NCBI GenBank assembly: GCA_020740775.1
Contig: JAHEWK010000015.1
Span: forward strand, 1,426,001-1,490,000
Length of the DNA: 64,000 nt
Direction: 5' to 3'
Source: Ilyonectria destructans
Taxonomy: Eukaryota > Ascomycota > Sordariomycetes > Hypocreales > Nectriaceae
Position 1 is the stretch's first letter, and every line of letters begins with the position of its first letter. The notes beneath the pieces were generated by a model. That model saw nothing but the letters and a program-made list of their open reading frames with translations. It did not search any database and was not told where the DNA came from. Both the position numbers and the translations under genes were made by a program. Below are positions 57,392 through 64,000 of the stretch, piece after piece.

Positions 57392-58772
57392 TTAGGAAGA
57401 TGCGGGGACAACAAGGCCGTGGGTCTCCCTCCCGTGTTTGCTACCATCGCTAACACTACTGCTATCATATAAATTCGTAAGGTTGTCACGTTTGGAAACA
57501 CGGCCGGCTTTGGGCCAGAATGAGCGAACCAAGTCCAAGTCCGGACATTCTCCATCGTCATCTGTTGGGTGCAAAAGCGCACGGAGTACATCGGTTCGAC
57601 CGGCTTCGACTACCGATGCGACATCATCAGGGTTAATCATGGCTCCGTGCTTCATGAGAAAACTTGTTGGACGAGGCGAGTGACGGGTCATACGCAGGGG
57701 CGCTTGTCTCGAGGACGCTGGAGTAAGGGGTTGACTTGCCTGGCTCGACCCAGAGAGACTTGGGAACTCCGTCGAACAGACAGCTTGCCGTGTATGCGTT
57801 GCCGTGCCATATACAATCACTTATGATCCCACGATCAGACCCGTCGGTCTGAGCCTGGAAGCGTTAGCCCCGAAGACAACAAGCAATTTCACAATCTCCT
57901 CTAAGCCCCTAGTGTCACCAGGAGACAACTCAGAATCAAGTGGTTTGATAGGAGAGGATGTTGCATGTCTGGATGAAGTTTCTGCCGTCGCTTTCCTATG
58001 AGTCAGTGGATCAAGGGAGACCCGGACTGTCGCATTGCAAAACGCGTTCTCTGCTTCGAATTCACCACAGGCTCTCAACACATCGCCGCCGGCATTAACT
58101 TCGCCCCTGCTGCGGGGAGAAACACCACAGTCTCAGGTCTGCCGCTTTAGACAGGGTAATAAAGCGGACTGAGTCCATTTGCATCTGTCGTGTTTATGCC
58201 ATCGATTTGGCGTCTGTGACCAACGTCGTCCGGGGGAGGGGTCTTTGGATCTGCCAGTGACTTCCGGGGTGATGCTTTACGCAGCGAACGCACGAGCATG
58301 CCGACAATGTTACATTCTTCTGTGCGAGTGCCAAGATGCAGTGGCGTGGGACCTTCGTGTGTAGTGGCTCAAGGATTCAGGCTAGCCTCCAAGAGTCTCT
58401 TGGTACAGTATTCCGTTCGAGTCGAGGCAACGTGCAATGCTGCCATGCCAGCATGATCCGGAGTATCCAGATTCTTCATTCGTGCAATGAGGAAATTAAT
58501 GGGCTCGGGAGTTTCAAGATATCGTTTAGCATCTCGGGGGTATGCATCACAGAGAATGTCAAGTGGCGTGCGGCCCAAATGGAGAAAATAGGGGCAGTGG
58601 AATTGTCGGATGGAGTCCCCCTCGCAACGACTAGCTTACCTCGATAGCGCGAGGTCAAGACTGAAAACCTCTTTCCTATCCGCAGAGATTCGAAGTCCAC
58701 TGGGGCCGTCGTACTGGTAGCACTGTACAGAGGTTCACGGCAGTCGAAAATGTAGACTCGCTCAAGGTGCAT
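57392..58772 (-). pseudogene. Decayed ankyrin-repeat gene
   Basis: Minus-strand remnant. It starts MHLERVYIFDCREPLYS, then after a GTAAGC donor comes GRTPLDILCDAYPRDAKRYL and a clear ankyrin segment (GMAALHVASTRTEYCTKRLL). A TGA follows where the repeat should run on (NP-stop-ATTHEGPTPLHLG). Further on, a TAA breaks LSPLYY-PV-stop-SGRPETVVFL, and a one-base loss before EVNAGGDVLRACGEFEAENAF moves the frame. Another stop lies at 57821-57823, with the frame continuing to 57392. The intact ancestor would have been an ankyrin protein of roughly 450 residues. No acceptor is visible for the first intron. Confidence 0.75.
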
Positions 58773-59283
58773 GCTATGGGCAGAGTGCCCAGTGGAGTTC
58801 TTCGCCTGGTTTACGTGCTAATCAAGCTTAACGTCGAGTGGAAATAATCACCACCACAGGAATATCCAGGCTGGTAGTCTGAGGTGGAGAGGAAATGAGA
58901 CCGGGTTGGGCGATATACACGTGGCAGGCTGAACATAGTTACTTAAGTGCCGCGCCACATGTCAGCTGAACTGAACTGTATTTCCCATGCCTACATGCAT
59001 CTCCCTTATTGGTATCGGTTCCCAGTTCGTCTGCCGCCTTACGAGCTTTTGCTAAAATTAGCTGTTCGTCATCCGTGCTCGTGGTCAGCTGTAAAATGCT
59101 AAGGCTCTTTAGTGGTACTGATGATACGCGCGTGACAGCTTATGTGCAAAGCCACTTGCGTCACAGCTGAACGTGAATGCACTTTGTACACATTGCACCC
59201 CAGAGAAGAAGAGCTGGAGGGAAGAGGCTAAGCCAGGCTAGTAAATAAGTGTGGAAACTTAGTGTTCTCATGGAAACTCTCAA

Positions 59284-59420
59284 TCTCCTTGACTGCTTTA
59301 ATGCTTGTGGAGCAGAATCGCTACTTGAGGAAAAAGCAAAACTACCTGGAAATAGCCTGCTACCAGTCGTACTGGAGAAGTCACAAAAGTGCCCTGCAAG
59401 CATTAGAGCCGTCAAGGAGA
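59284..59420. repeat. Imperfect inverted repeat, 27-bp arms
   Basis: Left arm 59284-59310, right arm 59394-59420; 23 of 27 positions pair, with an 83-bp loop. Three of the four differences are transitions. It could be the end of a decayed small transposon or a chance hairpin; no target-site duplication is obvious. Confidence 0.45.
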
Positions 59421-60321
59421 TACAGCGAGGGCTATTCAAGGGCAATATTCACTCCATCATTATTCTCACGCCTCTTAACAGACCAAGGGGTCTACAACAA
59501 CAGTGCCCAGTGCCCACTTCTTTTCCCAATTTCATTACCCTAAACCCTGTATGCATAACTCAAACTTAAACTTAAAGTATTAGTGCTCTACTCTTACAGA
59601 TTAACTCTAAATGCTGTGGCCTGTGATAGTCGGATAGGCTATTGAAAATCGCCCGCTCATTAGCTGCATCCGACTACCACCTAAAACATCCGGAGAATCT
59701 TCTATGATACTTGATTTCAGCCCTTAAGTCTTGGCTCTCCGGAAAGGGAAGGGAAGAGGAAAGAGGGGGATGGTACCACCAACTCGCTGTTTCCCCTGTT
59801 GGATGGTCACAGCGCACTGCTCTGACTTGACTGTGGTAACAACCTGCCTATTCGTCGCTCAGGGGACCACCTCTGAGGCCGGCGCATTTACGCCTTGCTG
59901 GCATTCTTCATTAGCCAACAGCTCCGGCTGCTACATGAGGTCGGCGTGCCGGGCTTGATGTCAGCTTTGGCGACTTGGGGCCACGCTTGTATCCTCTGTG
60001 CTCGCAGCAGCCGTAACCGACACGGCCCCGGCTTCTTCACACGCTCGCGCCACCTCCTAGGCTATGTTAGTTTAGCAGGGCAAGGGCTTGCGCTGGCACC
60101 ACTTGGCGCAGCGGAGCCTCTTCTCAGAGGCCTAGCACTGCCCCTCAGCAGTTGGCTGCTCACGGATTACGCATTCCTCCCCTTCGCTAGGAATGCGCCA
60201 CAACTTTGTCCAACATGTCTCCAACAGGCGTTCTGCCTTGTCGTTGTAGTCTATGCACAGGGTAACCGAGCCACGCCATTGATTTTGAAATTAATTTGAA
60301 CCCATGGTAGGGAGGAGCGCA

Positions 60322-60327
60322 TATATA
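60322..60327 (+). promoter_or_regulatory. TATA box of the second WSC gene
   Basis: TATATA followed by GC-rich sequence, 109 bp before the ATG at 60436, a normal distance for a fungal promoter. Confidence 0.55.
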
Positions 60328-60435
60328 GCTGAGGCTCCCGCCAACCAAGCCAACCCAATCATCAAATCGTTTGTCGACATCCATCTTTGCAGGCAATATA
60401 ACTTCATTCTTCATTCACTTGAAAACTTCGCTGTC

Positions 60436-61284
60436 ATGGCTCGATCCATTCTCCTCGCCGCACTCATTGTGCTATCCGCTGAGGCCGACAACGGTAACCC
60501 TTCACCGGATCCAATTCAGGGCTGGGAGCACATTGGCTGCGTTCAACTCAGTCGCAAAGAATTTACCTTCGGGTATCCTCTTGCGGCTGATCAGAATAGC
60601 TGCCTGAAGTCGTGTGATTATTACGAGAGCAACTATGCCGCCATAGGAGAGTGGTGCTGGTGTGGCAAGGAGAATATAACCCAGGTCACTGTCACTAAGG
60701 CCCCAGAGTCGAATTGCGAAAAGTTCTGCTATCCAGACGCGCCAGACACCGGAAGCTGTGGAGACTTCGTCGACAACATCCAACACTATGATCTTTTTAA
60801 GAAGTCCGATCCGGCAGTTGCGATTGTTGAGTTACCTGCCACCCCCAGCGCCCCAACGCCCAGCTCTCCGACGCCAAGCTCTCCTACTCCCAGCTCTCCG
60901 AGTCCTAGTTCTTCTACTACGTCAAGCTCACCAACTTGCCCACCTGGGGGGTGTGTCGCTCAAACCATCACATCTTCTATCCTCTCTACAGCCACGAGTT
61001 TCACAGATACTGTTTATCAGGGATCTGGGTCGAAGACTACAGTCCCCAATGGGTCGACCGAGATAGTGATAACGGATCCTGGATCTGGGTCAACAATTAC
61101 AGTCCCCAATGGGTCGGGCGAGACAGTTGTGGTTGGCCCTGGCTCTGGATCAATGACCATAGTCCCTACCGGCTCAGTATCGACCCTACCGGAATCCAGC
61201 AACGCTCACTCCGGTCACAAGCCGCACGCTGCTATTGTTATAACAGTTTCTGCATTTGCTGTACTCGCATCGTATCTGGCATAG
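60436..61284 (+). CDS. WSC-domain cell-surface protein, GPI-type (second copy)
   Basis: Single-exon gene of 282 residues. The signal peptide (ARSILLAALIVLSAEA) sets the start at 60436; an in-frame ATG at 60304 lies before the TATA box. The WSC-like domain covers about residues 30-125 (GWEHIGCVQLSRKEF, CLKSCDYYESNYAAIGEWCWCG, FCYPDAPDTGSCG, IQHYDLFKK) and matches the protein at 22351-23046. A PTPSSPTPSSP stalk follows, then two and a half copies of a 60-bp repeat (61021-61175; GSGSxxTVPNGS core), Ser/Thr-rich and probably glycosylated. The hydrophobic C-terminus (AAIVITVSAFAVLASYLA) fits a GPI signal. Likely a wall sensor or structural mannoprotein. Confidence 0.9.
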   Translation: MARSILLAALIVLSAEADNGNPSPDPIQGWEHIGCVQLSRKEFTFGYPLAADQNSCLKSCDYYESNYAAIGEWCWCGKENITQVTVTKAPESNCEKFCYPDAPDTGSCGDFVDNIQHYDLFKKSDPAVAIVELPATPSAPTPSSPTPSSPTPSSPSPSSSTTSSSPTCPPGGCVAQTITSSILSTATSFTDTVYQGSGSKTTVPNGSTEIVITDPGSGSTITVPNGSGETVVVGPGSGSMTIVPTGSVSTLPESSNAHSGHKPHAAIVITVSAFAVLASYLA

Positions 61285-62105
61285 TTCATACTATTCATGT
61301 ACTGAGTTATTATTAAATAAGCCGGACTCAAAGTTTATTATTCCTAGATAGTGTGCTGGTGCTGCTGAGCACACTAGTATTATTGATAACTGTCGTCTTA
61401 AGTAACTCTACTGCTTGAATACTGTATCGGCCAATACTTAATTTTCCCCTCCGAAGTGTACACGGCATGGTTTCTGATAAGATCAATAAATCAGTACTCC
61501 ATACGTGCGTAATCTAGAGTTGGTAGGGTTGCAGTGTTTGCAGGGGGTACACTAATATGAGCACGTTTGAGAATGAGCGCGATGCGGGGTATTTAGTACA
61601 GACGGGTCAGGTCTCTGTTTTGATGAGGTGAAGAAGCTTACGCGTCTTCTCACACAACATTTGAGAAATCACGCAGGAAAGACTTGTAGAGACCCGACGA
61701 AGTTCACATTTATGACATCTTAGGAGGATTCGCATCTCCAGCATACTTTCAATCACCAGTACTGTCCACACCGCCTAGCCAGCAAGGGTCAGAATTCGAG
61801 ACGTGTTGAAGGCTGTTGGTTACTTCTCTGATCAAGGGTAGACCTCCGAGCGGCTTTTAACCCTATTGGCTAGAGAAAAATACCTCGCTTTACTAGATCA
61901 AATATGGTTGATTGTGCAGCTGCGGCGAACCATATGAGGATATGACACATGCCTAGAACCCCCATGGTCTGATAACGCGTGGCGGATATGAGGTGATCGG
62001 GCAGACAAGAGCCAGGTTAAAAGAGGGGTTCGCGCCAGCTTAGCCTCCTAGTCCTATTTCCAACTTGAGGTTTTGAGATGCTCTTGCCAAGTATTTCCAG
62101 CAATC
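61285..62105. other. Intergenic region
   Basis: Spacer between two plus-strand genes. No gene, repeat or RNA is supported; the right end is the promoter of LaeA-like copy 3. Confidence 0.45.
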
Positions 62106-63636
62106 ATGTGTCCAGAAACGGAAACAGATCCTCCGGCACAATTGCTAGGATCGCTAGCTGAGAACCCATTGCAGGCGGATGTGAGTAACCACTTCAGGAA
62201 ATGCCATATATTTTCTTCCTTAGGTATGAACTCACATTGCTCTTTCTAGGAAAATCTCCGAGACGACGATTCCGCCTTTGGAAGCTCGTAAGTCTTACTA
62301 CCATTAATTCAAACAACTCGTGGCTAAAGGTATGTCCAGCTATGGCTCGGCTAGTTACCAAACAACCCTAGCTTCCAGTGTAATGAATTACAAGTAAGCT
62401 AGCCCCGGATAGCTATCGAACTTTGGTGAGTTTATATTAAACTAATGCCTTTATTTGTTTAGATATGAGGTTAGTTGCAGAGAGCAGTCGATTGTTTCAT
62501 GAAACTGACGGTTCTTTAGAATGGGCGACGTTATCATGCATTTCGCGAAGGCTCTTATCTACTTGTGATTCTCCAGAAACCCCTTGCTGAAATGGAAAAG
62601 ATATCTAATTTCATCACAATAGCCGAACGATGAGGAAGAACAAGATCGCATGGATCTAGTACACCACCTGTATTGTCTGGCTCTTGGAGGCAAGCTCTTT
62701 TTTGCTCCTATCCAGGACAAACCCCAGCGTGTGCTTGATCTAGGCACTGGTACTGGGATCTGGGCAATGGACTTTGCAGAGTGAGACCTCACAACATAAG
62801 TACCCTCAGAGTTATATGTAACACTCGAAACTCTAGCCAATATCCATCCGCGCAAGTCATTGGGACTGATCTAAGTCCCATCCAACCTAAATGGTACGTG
62901 ATATAGCTCTTTCAACTCCTTTCAACTTTATGTACTCCTCTCTGATCCCTTCTTTACAGGACTCCACCGAATTGTACCTTTGAAGTTGATGATTTCGAGG
63001 TAGAGTGGCTCTACAAAAAGCCGTTCGATTTCATTCATGGTCGGGAATTGGAAGGATGTATAAGCAATGATGACCAGCTATTCCATCGGGCGTTCAAACA
63101 CCTAGCGCCTGGTGGATATGTTGAATTCCAAGCGACTAACCCCGGGTTTCTTTCTGATGATGATACCGCTAAGAATGCAGTGAATGCCCAGCTTTGGCTT
63201 AGGCATTTAGTCGAAGGGACAGCGAAGTTTGGTAAGCCCATGGATGGTGTGTCTACGTGGAAAGAGAAGTTAGAGAGGATCGGGTTCATTGACGTTCAAC
63301 AGCTAATCTATAAGGTGAGTGCAATTTCCTATCAGACGCCCCTGAAGTGGAGATATGGCTCTCGTTGTTTATTTACTGACCAAGTAGGTTCCTGTTGGCG
63401 CTTGGGCTAAAGATCCAAAGCTCAAGGAGCTTGGCAGATTCCAGGGCATTCAGCAGGTGCAAGCGGTCGAGTCATATACACCGGCACTGTTCGCTCGCAT
63501 TCTGGGCTGGACTGAACAGGAAATCCAGGTCTTTATTGCCAAGGTTAAGAAGGACTTGACGAATCCAAAGATCCACCTTTACATTCCAGTATTTTTCGTC
63601 TGGGGACGGAAGCCGACTGCTGGAAATCTTGAATGA
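62106..63636 (+). CDS. LaeA-like SAM-dependent methyltransferase, copy 3
   Basis: Nine exons: 62106-62180, 62250-62287, 62340-62393, 62463-62469, 62520-62564, 62623-62780, 62837-62893, 62960-63314 and 63388-63636, giving 345 residues with all phases agreeing. Exon 4 is only 7 nt; it supplies K-Y-E of the family entry motif YKYENGRRYHAFREG. Then come LLPNDEEEQDRMD, SAM motif I (VLDLGTGTG, residues 110-118), GIWAMDFAD, VIGTDLSPIQPKW, TPPNCTFEVDD, HLAPGGYVEFQ and the end IPVFFVWGRKP. Unlike copies 1 and 2 it has no intron before this terminal motif and has an extra one after IDVQQLIYK, so it is a separate lineage of the family. Donor 5 (GTGATT) is weak. Substrate unknown. Confidence 0.87.
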
Positions 63637-64000
63637 ATTATTACGGCGAGAAAACAATTTATTTCATTACAACTATCCGTACAACTCCAATTTGTGATAA
63701 CCTACTTGATTGTACTGCTTTTTTAAATTCGGGCTCTACTTCCCGATCTCGAACTCCAATAGGCTGAACACTAGGGTACTCAGTCCTGCCAAACCGCAAA
63801 CAGAACGTTTCTCCTAATTTATCGTAAATTCAGCACTGCAAATATTTCACACGTATAATTGGTGGAGTCCAAATTCGACCGATCTCTGAGGTGCCATCAC
63901 CACATTGGCTCGCGCGGAAGCACAGGTTCCGTGGTTATGAATTCTGTACGTCTCCGAAGGCCGAATGCGACACTCCCTGCACAAATCCACAAATAGGCAA
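63637..64000. other. Right edge, non-coding
   Basis: The 3' flank of LaeA-like copy 3. I see no gene start or repeat in it. Confidence 0.45.

Larger units (their letters stand above)
58773..60435. other. Intergenic region
   Basis: About 1.66 kb. Frames at 59161-59569 overlap an imperfect inverted repeat, and one at 59895-60299 lacks family features. The right end is the promoter of the second WSC gene with a TATA box. Confidence 0.45.

Noticed and set aside
59895..60299. 134-codon plus-strand frame before the second WSC gene
   Set aside because: Composition follows local GC and ends near the WSC promoter; no family feature.
1..64000. A secondary-metabolite gene cluster
   Set aside because: Methyltransferases, a zinc-cluster regulator and oxidases are present but there is no polyketide, peptide or terpene synthase, and most other genes are wall or housekeeping types.

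Overview
The window is nuclear DNA from a filamentous ascomycete, most likely a Sordariomycete (Pezizomycotina). The evidence is short introns of about 45-150 nt with GTRNGT donors and CTAAC-like branch points, a Zn2Cys6 regulator, a DUF6604-type gene, several LaeA-like methyltransferases, WSC and GLEYA wall proteins, and loose gene spacing without operons. No polyketide or peptide synthase backbone, CRISPR array, rRNA or convincing tRNA was seen. Exon coordinates were worked out by hand from splice signals and reading-frame phase, and every multi-exon model given as a CDS closes in frame.

Left part (1-20 kb): a Zn2Cys6 transcription factor, a four-helix membrane protein, a LaeA-like methyltransferase facing a plant-type O-methyltransferase across a shared 1.07 kb promoter, a secreted protein with Pro/Gly-rich tracts, a DUF6604-type pseudogene with three in-frame stops, a membrane-anchored thioredoxin, and a second LaeA-like methyltransferase whose last two coding exons match the first one in length exactly.

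Middle part (20-44 kb): a DUF7053-like protein, an inosine/xanthosine triphosphatase, a GPI-type WSC protein, a GLEYA adhesin-like protein and a secreted protein of unknown function. Next comes a secreted protein of about 874 residues built almost entirely of 37 tandem 19-residue units, most of them grouped in fours into 76-residue supra-repeats. It is divergent from a DUF3712 membrane protein. A multicopper oxidase and a four-WSC glyoxal oxidase (radical copper oxidase) follow on the minus strand.

Right part (44-64 kb): a KRE6/SKN1-like GH16 membrane protein divergent from a ten-exon processive GT2 polysaccharide synthase, which looks like a wall-glucan module. Then come a decayed HET-like C-terminus, an intact ankyrin protein, a decayed ankyrin gene, a second WSC GPI-type protein paralogous to the one at 22 kb, and a third LaeA-like methyltransferase containing a 7-nt microexon.

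Taken together the window is biased to the cell surface (two GPI-type WSC proteins, GLEYA, glyoxal oxidase, multicopper oxidase, SKN1/GT2, DUF3712, giant helical repeat protein) and to methyltransferases. The repeat protein is the best candidate for something not yet described; its function cannot be read from sequence.
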